DNA of 64,000 nucleotides, taken from assembly GCF_024764835.1 (NCBI RefSeq), contig NZ_JALIGE010000068.1, positions 62,001 through 126,000 on the forward strand, written 5' to 3'. Origin of the DNA: Scandinavium hiltneri. Its GTDB lineage: Bacteria > Pseudomonadota > Gammaproteobacteria > Enterobacterales > Enterobacteriaceae. The notes beneath the pieces are model-generated. The model was not told the origin of the DNA. It did no database searches and saw only the letters and a list, made by a program, of their open reading frames with translations. Positions within the stretch are counted from its first letter, which is position 1. Each line of letters opens with the position of its first letter. Positions 1 through 8,021 of the stretch are shown piece after piece. The position numbers and the translations under genes are program-made.

Positions 1-1381
1 TGTCGAAGTCGCCGGTTTCAATCCAGCCGATGTTGCCGCGCACCACGAAGCGATGGCGATCGTAAATTGTGCGAATCCAGGTGTTTTGCGCCTGAGCAAC
101 GACGAAATCGACGTCAGAACCCCACGCGCCGTTGGAGACATCCACCGAATAGCGCTGTGAATCGCCCCAGGTTGGCATCAGGCCGCCGCGTGAACGGGTA
201 CGGCTGATCATCACGCCCGGGTAAAGCAGCATGGTGGTGTTGGTGACGTTAGCCTGCGTAAAGTGGTCGAGGCTCCAGCGCAGGTTGATGGCGCGCTGCC
301 AGCCGCTGGAGAGGTCCCAGTAACGCGACACGCCGAGCGTCGTCGAGTCGGATTCGGTATCGTTCAAATCAGTGCGTTTGAAGCCGCCTTGCAACAGGTA
401 ATACTGCTCCAGCGGGTTCTTCAACAGCGGAATTTTGTAGGAGAAATCAAGCTGCTGCTCGGGCGCAGACAGGCTGAGGTCGGTAGTCAGGCTGTGGCCG
501 TAGGAGTTCATCCACGGCTTGTTCCACGAGGCTTTGACTCGCGGGCCCACGTCGGTGGAGTAACCGACACCGGTTTCGAGGGTGTTTTTGGTACGCGGAG
601 ACACCACGCCGCTCAACGGCAGCACTTTGGTTTTTCGCGCTTTATCAAATTCTGGTGCCACGACTACCGAGTTAAACCAGCCGGTCGCGGAAAGGCGGCG
701 GTTCAGCTCAGCCAAATCATCGGAGGTGTAATAATCACCCTCTTTGAACGGCACCAGATTTTGCAGATAACGATCCTGGATCTGCGACCCCTGGAACGTG
801 ACGGCACCAAAGCGATAACGTTCGCCGCTGTCATAATCGATATCCCAAAATGCCTGATGACGGTCGAGCGACACGCCGAGCTGGCTCTTTTTAAACTCGC
901 TGTCGAAGTAGCCCTTACGCAGCGAGACGCCGGTGAGCGACTTTTTGAAGCCATCGTAATCGGCGTGGTCCAGAATCGTTCCTATCGCCGGGCGTTTTTT
1001 CAGTAAATCCAGATAGTCTCTGTCATTCCGTGCGCCGCCGCGCAAAATCACGTCGGTGCCGCCAATGCGTACCGGTTCACCCGGTTTGACGTGCGCCAGC
1101 AGAACCTGGCGGCCTTTGGCCGGTGCCGGCTTCAGTTCGAAATCAATCTGCGGTTCGTAATAGCCCAGCGCTTTAAGCCCTGCACGGATGGAGTCATCCA
1201 CACGCGCACGGAAACGGCGATCCGGAGTCACCTCGTCGCTTTCAATCGTCGACAGCTGCGCGCGCACGTTTTTGAGCAGCTCTCCAGAAAGTCCATCTAC
1301 CTGTAAACGTATGTTTGCCGCCCCGGCAACACCACTGACCAGTAACAGACTGGCCCAACATAACTGGCGAATTTGTGGCAC
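1..1381 (-). CDS. tamA: Translocation and assembly module outer-membrane subunit TamA (partial)
   Basis: TamA is an Omp85-family outer-membrane barrel that works with TamB to insert a subset of outer-membrane proteins and to support envelope lipid homeostasis. Only about 460 of the usual ~577 residues lie in the window; the C-terminal barrel strands run off the left edge. The frame opens at a GTG (1381) with GGGAG six bases upstream. A signal peptide ending around residue 21 (VAGAA-NIRLQ) is followed by the POTRA region (to roughly residue 265) and the first barrel strands, including the GVGYSTDVGPR segment typical of TamA. It is divergent from msrA, as in E. coli. The identity is secure from near-identity to the E. 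coli protein as I recall it. Confidence 0.95.
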   Translation of the reverse strand, partial: MPQIRQLCWASLLLVSGVAGAANIRLQVDGLSGELLKNVRAQLSTIESDEVTPDRRFRARVDDSIRAGLKALGYYEPQIDFELKPAPAKGRQVLLAHVKPGEPVRIGGTDVILRGGARNDRDYLDLLKKRPAIGTILDHADYDGFKKSLTGVSLRKGYFDSEFKKSQLGVSLDRHQAFWDIDYDSGERYRFGAVTFQGSQIQDRYLQNLVPFKEGDYYTSDDLAELNRRLSATGWFNSVVVAPEFDKARKTKVLPLSGVVSPRTKNTLETGVGYSTDVGPRVKASWNKPWMNSYGHSLTTDLSLSAPEQQLDFSYKIPLLKNPLEQYYLLQGGFKRTDLNDTESDSTTLGVSRYWDLSSGWQRAINLRWSLDHFTQANVTNTTMLLYPGVMISRTRSRGGLMPTWGDSQRYSVDVSNGAWGSDVDFVVAQAQNTWIRTIYDRHRFVVRGNIGWIETGDFD

Positions 1382-1593
1382 GTTTTCTCCCAAATGTCCT
1401 TGTTTCCACCCCGTCAGGAAACGCAATAGCCGATCCACGGCTTAACAAAATTTCAACACTACCGGTTGAAAAAAAGACGTCCACCTCAATATTTCTTATG
1501 TTTAAATCTAGACGTATTCATCGCCTTTATTGTCATCAAAGAGAGGGGCGGTGACAACCTTAACCCCAATTTCCTTTATCCGGAGGCCAAACC

Positions 1594-2235
1594 GTGAGTT
1601 TATTCGATAAAAAACACGTTGTCGCTCAAGCGGATGCGCTGCCCGGTCGCAATACGCCGATGCCTGTCGCCGCGCTGCATGCCGTTAACGAGCATTCCAT
1701 GACCAATATTCCGCAAGGGATGGAAGTCGCGCTGTTCGCCATGGGCTGCTTCTGGGGCGTTGAACGCCTGTTCTGGCAACTGCCGGGCGTCTACAGCACC
1801 GCTGCGGGCTACACCGGCGGCTACACGCCGAACCCAACCTACCGCGAAGTGTGCTCCGGTGAAACCGGTCACGCCGAAGCGGTTCGCGTGGTCTATGACC
1901 CGTCCGTTATCAGCTATGAGCAGTTGTTACATGTATTCTGGGAAAATCACGACCCGGCCCAGGGCATGCGTCAGGGTAACGATAAAGGCACCCAGTACCG
2001 CTCGGCAATTTACCCGCTGACGCCTGAGCAAGAGAAAGCGGCCCACGCCAGTCTGGCGCGTTTCCAGGCGGCGATGAACGAGGCCAATGACTCCCGAAGC
2101 ATTACCACTGAAATCGACACCGCTAAACCGTTCTACTATGCGGAAGACGACCACCAGCAGTACCTGCATAAAAATCCGTACGGCTACTGCGGCATCGGCG
2201 GCATTGGCGTGTGCTTACCGCCACAACTCGCCTGA
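1594..2235 (+). CDS. msrA: Peptide methionine (S)-S-oxide reductase MsrA
   Basis: MsrA is a cytosolic repair enzyme that reduces methionine-S-sulfoxide in proteins using thioredoxin. The protein is 213 residues, against 212 in E. coli. The catalytic motif GCFWG is at residues 51-55 (nucleophile Cys52), and the resolving cysteines are Cys199 (YGYC) and Cys207 near the C-terminus. The start is GTG (1594) preceded by CGGAGG at a normal distance; the E. coli gene also starts with GTG. It is divergent from tamA. Its stop lies only 3 bases from the stop of the convergent LacI-type gene. In E. coli msrA is followed directly by ytfL, so everything from 2239 to 9566 is inserted at this point. Confidence 0.97.
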   Translation: MSLFDKKHVVAQADALPGRNTPMPVAALHAVNEHSMTNIPQGMEVALFAMGCFWGVERLFWQLPGVYSTAAGYTGGYTPNPTYREVCSGETGHAEAVRVVYDPSVISYEQLLHVFWENHDPAQGMRQGNDKGTQYRSAIYPLTPEQEKAAHASLARFQAAMNEANDSRSITTEIDTAKPFYYAEDDHQQYLHKNPYGYCGIGGIGVCLPPQLA

Positions 2236-2238
2236 CCG

Positions 2239-3297
2239 TTAGCTCTCCATTGCAACGCGGGCCGCATGCCGCGTTGCGTTACTCACCGTTCCCGCATCCT
2301 GTAATTTCCCCTGTAGCAGCACATTCAGCACTGACGCGCCCTGCCGGTTCAGCCGGTTTTGCAGTAAATGCACCGCTTCCACGCCCAGTTCGCGACATGG
2401 CACCGTCACGCTGGTGATGGGCTTCGCCAGTTCGTTGTCGAGCCGCCAGTGAAAATCAGTGGTTATCAGCGAAATATCTTCCGGCACGCGCAGGCCGTGA
2501 TGCTCCAGCACGCGCTGCACACCGGTGGTCATGCTGGTGCTGCCGGGGAAAATCACCTGTGGCCACGCTTCATGCGGCGTTTCTGCCAGCCACTGCATCA
2601 GCGCCTGCTCGGATTCCTCGGCGGTAAAGCCTTCGGTGATAATCACATCCTTTTGCGCGTTGAACGGCACGTGATAGCGGCGATAGGCCTCTTTTATGCC
2701 ATCCAGCCGGGCGTACAGCGTTTCACGCCGAAGGGTGGTCATACACAGCACGCGCCGGTGGCCTTGCTCAAACAGGTAACGCATGGCGCTAAAACCAATG
2801 GCACGATGATCGGGAGAAACGGCATCAAGAATACGTTCTTTATCGTTGGTATTAATTAATACGCAGGGTTTATTCAGGGTCTGCGCCAGCTTAAAGACGG
2901 TGGAATCGTCGGTGCCGATAATAATTATCGCGTTAATATTCTTATTATTAGCTTTATCCAGGAAGGCCTTAATATCTGCGTCCTGTTCTTCTAGGCCACA
3001 AAATGTCAGATACACATCATGCGGTTCAATGGCATCGGCAATCCCGCGGGTCACTTCCTGATAGAAAATATCCCCACGCGCGGTAAAGGTTCTCGACGGC
3101 GCAAATACGGCAATGCCGTTAATCAATAACCGCCCGCTGGCGAGTTCATCCAGCACGCCGAGCTTTCTGGCACAGCGAACAATCGCCTCCCGCGCCTGCT
3201 CGCTGGTATATGACTTTCCGCTTAGCACTCGCGAAACGGTACTGACGGAATATCCCGTTGCCGCCGCAATTTGGTCCATTTTCAGCTTGCCGGACAT
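2239..3297 (-). CDS. LacI-family transcriptional regulator
   Basis: This is a 352-residue LacI/GalR-type repressor. The N-terminal helix-turn-helix with the hinge start covers residues about 5-60 (DQIAAATGYSVSTVSRVLSG). It is followed by a periplasmic-binding-protein-like effector domain (from about residue 62, GIAVFAPSR, to about 335). It is divergent from the four-oxidoreductase/transporter operon at 3488, with a 190-bp gap that holds a perfect 8-bp inverted repeat (3323-3340), so it most likely controls that operon in response to a sugar or sugar derivative. I do not recognise a characterised orthologue; the effector is unknown. The ATG at 3297 places the HTH directly at the N-terminus, as expected for the family. 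Confidence 0.9.
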   Translation of the reverse strand: MSGKLKMDQIAAATGYSVSTVSRVLSGKSYTSEQAREAIVRCARKLGVLDELASGRLLINGIAVFAPSRTFTARGDIFYQEVTRGIADAIEPHDVYLTFCGLEEQDADIKAFLDKANNKNINAIIIIGTDDSTVFKLAQTLNKPCVLINTNDKERILDAVSPDHRAIGFSAMRYLFEQGHRRVLCMTTLRRETLYARLDGIKEAYRRYHVPFNAQKDVIITEGFTAEESEQALMQWLAETPHEAWPQVIFPGSTSMTTGVQRVLEHHGLRVPEDISLITTDFHWRLDNELAKPITSVTVPCRELGVEAVHLLQNRLNRQGASVLNVLLQGKLQDAGTVSNATRHAARVAMES

Positions 3298-3322
3298 TAT
3301 GTGACCTCGCTCGCAATCAATA

Positions 3323-3340
3323 TCTGCAAATTTTTGCAGA
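3323..3340. promoter_or_regulatory. Candidate operator of the LacI-type regulator
   Basis: Perfect 8-bp arms TCTGCAAA and TTTGCAGA are separated by a TT centre, in the divergent region between the regulator (start 3297) and the oxidoreductase operon (start 3488). Position and symmetry fit an autoregulatory/operon operator. The centre lacks the CG of classic LacI/GalR operators, so the assignment rests on location and symmetry only. Confidence 0.5.
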
Positions 3341-3487
3341 CACAGTCATCTGATTTTAAAACAGAATTTTTGGTTGCAGGTGAAATTGATAATTAGCCTG
3401 CGAGCATTCTCACAAATTCCTTTTGTCTGTCCGTATCCCCTTACCTATTTTCGTTTTATCCGTCATTAGCTCTGAATAAGGTGTGAC

Positions 3488-4642
3488 ATGGAAAGCATAA
3501 GATTCGGCATTATTGGTGTGGGTAATATCGGCACGGTTCACGCTCGCTATTTGCTGGCAGGTACGGTGAAAGACGCGCAACTGACTGCGGTTTGCGATAT
3601 TGACGAGAAAAAGCACGACGCCATCCGCCAGATTGTGGGTGATAAGGTCGACATCTTCAGCAACACCCACGACATGCTGCGCAGTGGGCTTATCGACGCG
3701 GTGATCGTCGCCACGCCGCATTACGATCACCCAAGCCTCTCGATCCTGGCGATGCAAAACGGCATTCATACGCTGTGCGAAAAACCTGCCGGGGTTTATA
3801 CCGCACAGGTTCAGGAGATGAACGCCTGCGCCCGTGAGTCCGATGTGGTATTCGGCATCATGTACAACCAGCGTCCCAACCCGCTGTATCAGAAGGTCAA
3901 AGACCTGATCGACAGTGGCGAACTTGGCGACATCCGCCGCTCTAACTGGATTATCACCAATTGGTATCGCTCACAGAGTTACTACAACTCCGGTGGCTGG
4001 CGCGCCACATGGAAAGGTGAAGGCGGCGGCGTGCTGCTCAATCAGGACCCGCATCAGCTCGATCTCTGGCAGTGGCTGGTCGGTATGCCGGTACGACTGC
4101 GCGCCTTCTGCCAGTTCGGCAAGCACCGCCAGATTGAGGTGGAAGACGACGTTACCGCCTACGCCGAATATGCCAACGGCGCAACCGGCGTGTTCATCAC
4201 CACCGTGGCGGAAACGCCGGGTACTAACCGCCTGGAAATCGCGGGCACCCGGGGAAAAATTGTCGTCGAAGAGGGCCGGTTGCGTTTCTGGCGGCTGCGC
4301 GAATCTGAAGACGCCTTCAATGCGCGCTGGCAAAACGGCTTTGGCGAGCCGGAGTGCTGGGAAGTCACCCTCCCCGTCGCCGCCGAATGCAGCGACCATC
4401 ACGTGATCACCACCAATTTCTGTGCCGCTATTCTGCGCGGCGAACCCCTTATCGCTCCGGGCCTCGAAGGGATTCGCGGCCTGACCCTTTCCAACGCCAT
4501 GCACCTTTCAACGTGGACCGACGGCTGGGTCGATTTGCCGTTTGATGAGCAGCGCTTCAAGCAGTTGCTCGACGAACGCATCGCCGCCTCGGTGGAAAAA
4601 CTCGTCGAGAGCCGCACCCTCGACGCTTCCGGAACCTGGTAA
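3488..4642 (+). CDS. Gfo/Idh/MocA-family NAD(P)-dependent oxidoreductase (1 of 4)
   Basis: This 384-residue protein is a sugar-type dehydrogenase of the Gfo/Idh/MocA family. The Rossmann motif GVGNIG is at residues 10-15. The EKP signature that positions the nicotinamide and sugar is at residues 98-100 (CEKPAG), and the presumed catalytic His189 is in NQDPHQLD, with Asn185 where many members have Asp. The start ATG has AAGGTG just upstream. It is the first gene of a tight operon (12-bp gap to the next gene, then an overlap) ending with a GPH transporter. Family members oxidise or reduce hydroxyl/keto groups on sugars, inositols and glycosides; the substrate here is not known. It is absent from the E. 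coli K-12 locus. Confidence 0.9.
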   Translation: MESIRFGIIGVGNIGTVHARYLLAGTVKDAQLTAVCDIDEKKHDAIRQIVGDKVDIFSNTHDMLRSGLIDAVIVATPHYDHPSLSILAMQNGIHTLCEKPAGVYTAQVQEMNACARESDVVFGIMYNQRPNPLYQKVKDLIDSGELGDIRRSNWIITNWYRSQSYYNSGGWRATWKGEGGGVLLNQDPHQLDLWQWLVGMPVRLRAFCQFGKHRQIEVEDDVTAYAEYANGATGVFITTVAETPGTNRLEIAGTRGKIVVEEGRLRFWRLRESEDAFNARWQNGFGEPECWEVTLPVAAECSDHHVITTNFCAAILRGEPLIAPGLEGIRGLTLSNAMHLSTWTDGWVDLPFDEQRFKQLLDERIAASVEKLVESRTLDASGTW

Positions 4643-4654
4643 TGAGGAGCCAAC

Positions 4655-5839
4655 ATGTTACGTGTCGCAATTGTCGGAACAGGGAACATTTCGCACAACC
4701 ACATTCAGGGATATCTGGAAATGGGCGCGCGCTGCCAGATTGTCGCGCTGGTCGATATCTATCCGGAAAAAGCACAGGAGAAAAAAACGCGCTACGGCTT
4801 GCAGGATGCCCGGGTTTACAGCAGCCACCAGCAGATGCTCGATGACGAACCGAACGTTGATATCGTTGATGTCTGCACCCCGCCGTACGTTCACGCGGAA
4901 ATCAGCATCGACGCGCTACAGGCGGGAAAGCACGTGCTGTGCGAAAAACCCATGGCCGCATCACTGGAAGAGTGCGACGCGATGATTGCCGCCCAGCAGG
5001 CAAGCGGTAAAACGCTGTCGATTATCGCCCAGAACCGCTTCACCGACGCCTTCTGGCGTCTGAAAGCGGCGGTGGACTCCGGCCTTGCGGGGAAAATCTG
5101 CCACGCACAGGTCGATTCCTTCTGGTGGCGAGGCCACTGCTATTACGATTTGTGGTGGCGCGGCACTTGGGAAAAAGAAGGCGGCGGCTGCACGCTGAAC
5201 CACGCCGTACACCACATCGACGCCATTCAGTGGATGCTCGGCTTCCCGAGCGAAGTGGTGGCAATGATGAGCAACGTCGCCCACGACAATGCCGAAGTGG
5301 AAGACCTGAGCGCCACTATTTTCAAATACCCTTCCGGCGCGCTGACCCAGCTTACCGCCTCGGTGGTGCATCACGGCGAAGATCAGAAGATGGTGATTCA
5401 GGGTGAAAAAGCGCGAATATCCGCACCGTGGGACGTTTTCGCCAGCCAGTCGGCAGACAACGGTTTTCCGCAAGATACGCATAACGCGGCGCTGGAAGAT
5501 CAGCTGACCACGCTGTTTCGGATGACGCCACGCCTGCGCTGGACGCTGCACACCGGACAAATAGACAACGTCCTCACCGCGCTCGAGCAGCAGACGTCGC
5601 CGTTAGTGGACGGCGTACAGGGCAAGCGTTCGCTGGAAATCATCACCGCCATTTATAAATCAGCGATTACCCGCTCGGTGGTGACACTGCCGATTGCGCC
5701 TGACGATGCCTTTTATCGGACCGGTGGCCTGACCGCGCGTGCTCCGCATTTTTATGAAAAATCCGCCTCCGTCGCCAACTTCAGCGAAGTGGGTGCCATC
5801 CCACTCGGCAAAAATTTCGATACAGGAGCTGCATCATGA
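4655..5839 (+). CDS. Gfo/Idh/MocA-family oxidoreductase (2 of 4)
   Basis: This 394-residue paralogue has the nucleotide-binding motif GTGNIS at 8-13, the EKP signature at 97-99 (LCEKPMA) and the presumed catalytic His186 in NHAVHHID, with Asn182 four residues before it. An extra tryptophan-rich stretch (SFWWRG...DLWWRG, about 156-170) precedes the glycine-rich segment and probably lines the substrate pocket. AGGAG lies upstream of the ATG. Its last four bases (ATGA) overlap the start of the third oxidoreductase, indicating translational coupling. The substrate is unknown. Confidence 0.9.
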   Translation: MLRVAIVGTGNISHNHIQGYLEMGARCQIVALVDIYPEKAQEKKTRYGLQDARVYSSHQQMLDDEPNVDIVDVCTPPYVHAEISIDALQAGKHVLCEKPMAASLEECDAMIAAQQASGKTLSIIAQNRFTDAFWRLKAAVDSGLAGKICHAQVDSFWWRGHCYYDLWWRGTWEKEGGGCTLNHAVHHIDAIQWMLGFPSEVVAMMSNVAHDNAEVEDLSATIFKYPSGALTQLTASVVHHGEDQKMVIQGEKARISAPWDVFASQSADNGFPQDTHNAALEDQLTTLFRMTPRLRWTLHTGQIDNVLTALEQQTSPLVDGVQGKRSLEIITAIYKSAITRSVVTLPIAPDDAFYRTGGLTARAPHFYEKSASVANFSEVGAIPLGKNFDTGAAS

Positions 5840-6903
5840 ACAAGAACGACGGTATGAATTACGCCCCGACCGGCAAACCTCAGGCGGTGGTGAAGCCTGG
5901 CGAGTTTATTTTTGCCGCCGCCGCCCTCGATCACGGGCATATCTACGGCATGTGTAACGGGCTGGTTGAAGCCGGAGCACAGCTGAAATGGGTGTGGGAT
6001 CCGGACCCGGTGAAGGTCGATAAATTTGTGCAGCACTATCCGCAGGCCCAGGTTGCCACCTCGCTGGAAACGCTGCTCAACGACCCGCAGGTGCAGCTCA
6101 TCGCTGGCGCTGGCGTACCGTCTGAACGTTGCGCACTGGGGCTGAGAGTGATGGCCGCAGGCAAGGATTACTTCGTCGATAAAGCGCCGTTGACCACCCT
6201 CGAACAACTGGAAGACGCCAAAGCGATGGTGGCGAAAACCGGGCGTAAATACGCGGTTTACTACAGCGAGCGCCTGCACGTGGAAAGCGCCGTTTTTGCC
6301 GGGCAACTGGTGAAACAGGGCGCGATTGGTCAGGTCATTCAGACGCTTGGCACCGGGCCACACCGCGAAGGCGAAGGCCGCCCGGACTGGTTTTACGATC
6401 GTCGCTACTTCGGCGGCATTCTGTGCGACATCGGCAGCCATCAGATTGAGCAGTTCCTGTTTTACACCGGCAATGAAGAGGCGCACATCGTCGCCAGCCA
6501 GGTACGTAACGTCACGCATCCGCAGCATCCGCAATTCGAAGATTTCGGCGATGCAATGCTGGCCGGGGCTAACGGCGCAACGGGCTATTTCCGCTGCGAC
6601 TGGTTCACGCCAGCAGGCTTGCCAACCTGGGGCGACGGCCGCCTGACGCTGCTCGGCACCGAAGGCTATATCGAAATCCGCAAATACATTGATCTGACAC
6701 GCGGCGAACAGGACGTGGTGTATCTGGTGAATAAAGACGGCGAGCATCGCTATCCGGTGGCGGGCCAGGTGGGCTTCCCCTATTTCGGCGAGTTGATTAA
6801 CGATTGCCTGAACCGCACCGAAAACGCCATGAGTCAGGCGCACGCCTTTAAGGCCGCCGAGCTGTGCGTGAAGGCGCAAATGCTGGCCAACGCCGGACGA
6901 TAA
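5836..6903 (+). CDS. Gfo/Idh/MocA-family oxidoreductase (3 of 4, divergent subfamily)
   Basis: This 355-residue protein is the odd member of the four. The usual GxGxxG is replaced by a LDHGHIYG segment (residues 31-38), and the EKP signature reads DKAP (115-118), keeping only the lysine. The catalytic pair is canonical: Asp198 and His202 in CDIGSHQIE, a D-x3-H spacing that the other three lack (they have Asn). It overlaps the previous gene by ATGA. LDHGHIYG-type members form a separate branch of the family. I cannot tell whether it is an active dehydrogenase or a different step of the same pathway. Confidence 0.85.
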   Translation: MNKNDGMNYAPTGKPQAVVKPGEFIFAAAALDHGHIYGMCNGLVEAGAQLKWVWDPDPVKVDKFVQHYPQAQVATSLETLLNDPQVQLIAGAGVPSERCALGLRVMAAGKDYFVDKAPLTTLEQLEDAKAMVAKTGRKYAVYYSERLHVESAVFAGQLVKQGAIGQVIQTLGTGPHREGEGRPDWFYDRRYFGGILCDIGSHQIEQFLFYTGNEEAHIVASQVRNVTHPQHPQFEDFGDAMLAGANGATGYFRCDWFTPAGLPTWGDGRLTLLGTEGYIEIRKYIDLTRGEQDVVYLVNKDGEHRYPVAGQVGFPYFGELINDCLNRTENAMSQAHAFKAAELCVKAQMLANAGR

Positions 6904-6913
6904 GGAGGCCGCA

Positions 6914-7936
6914 ATGAAAACGCTCAATGCCGCCATTATCGGCTGCGGCGCCATTCACACCTGCCACGTTGAAGCGCTACGCCAGACACCCGGCGTGGTG
7001 CTGCGGGCAATTGTCGATATCGACCCGGACAAAGGGCGGGCGCTGTCCGGCGAATACGACTGCGCCTTTTATCAGGATTACCGGGAAATGCTCTGTGATG
7101 TCGCCATCGACGTGGTGCACATTTGCACGCCGCATTATTTGCATAAACCGATGGTCCTGGCCGCGCTGGCGGCAGGGAAACAGGTGTTCTGCGAGAAGCC
7201 GGTTGGGATGAACATGGCCGATATCGTGGAAATGCGGGCCGCGGAAAAGCAGGCCGACGGGCGGCTTGGCGTGTGCTATCAAAATCGCCTGAACCCCACC
7301 AGCCTGGCGCTGCGTCAGCTTCTGAGCGAAAACGCATTAGGGCGGCTACTCAGCATTAATGCGTTTCTGACCTGGTCACGTACCCCACCTTATTACGCCA
7401 ATAGCCCCTGGCGTGGACGTTACGCCAGCGAGGGCGGCAGTTTGCTTATCAATCAGGCCATTCACACGCTTGATCTCGTGCAGTGGTTTGGCGGCGGCGT
7501 GACGCGCCTGAAGGGTGTTGTCGACTGTGCACGGCTTGAAGACACCATCGATACCGAAGACACCGCCATGGCAACGCTGGAATTCAGCGGCGGCGCACGC
7601 GGGCTGTTTTTCGCCAGCAACAACCACACCCGGGACACACCTTTACAGCTGGACATCCATTGTGAACAAGGCGAGTTACAGCTGCGAGATAACACGCTTT
7701 GGCGCGTATCAGATGACAAACGGGTGATGATCGCCAGCGACGAAACACCCTACGGCCACAGTAAACGCTATTGGGGAAACGGTCATATCAACGCCATTCG
7801 CCAGTTTTATGACGCCGTTCGCAGCGACAGACACAGCGGCGTTACCGGCCTCAACGACGCGGCGAAATCGCTGCATATGGTGGAGGCAATTTATCGTTCG
7901 TCACAATTACGACAATGGGTCACGTTGCCCGAATAA
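6914..7936 (+). CDS. Gfo/Idh/MocA-family oxidoreductase (4 of 4)
   Basis: This 340-residue paralogue, the shortest of the set, has GCGAIH at 10-15, EKP at 94-96 (FCEKPVG) and the presumed catalytic His184 in NQAIHTLD. AAGGAGG lies directly upstream of the ATG, and only 10 bases separate it from the third gene. Like genes 1 and 2, it has Asn rather than Asp four residues before the histidine. It is part of the LacI-linked accessory operon; the substrate is unknown. Confidence 0.9.
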   Translation: MKTLNAAIIGCGAIHTCHVEALRQTPGVVLRAIVDIDPDKGRALSGEYDCAFYQDYREMLCDVAIDVVHICTPHYLHKPMVLAALAAGKQVFCEKPVGMNMADIVEMRAAEKQADGRLGVCYQNRLNPTSLALRQLLSENALGRLLSINAFLTWSRTPPYYANSPWRGRYASEGGSLLINQAIHTLDLVQWFGGGVTRLKGVVDCARLEDTIDTEDTAMATLEFSGGARGLFFASNNHTRDTPLQLDIHCEQGELQLRDNTLWRVSDDKRVMIASDETPYGHSKRYWGNGHINAIRQFYDAVRSDRHSGVTGLNDAAKSLHMVEAIYRSSQLRQWVTLPE

Positions 7937-8021
7937 CAATGCACTTGCGGCTGTAATAAGATGCGGCACGCGCTGAAGAGGCGTGTGCCATAACCAAACA
8001 AATCAGCACGAGAATAATAAT

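Noticed and set aside
5752..6954. A 400-codon open frame on the minus strand opposite the third oxidoreductase
   Set aside because: It is a shadow of the real gene: no ribosome-binding site, no family resemblance, and the plus strand has a clear conserved protein.
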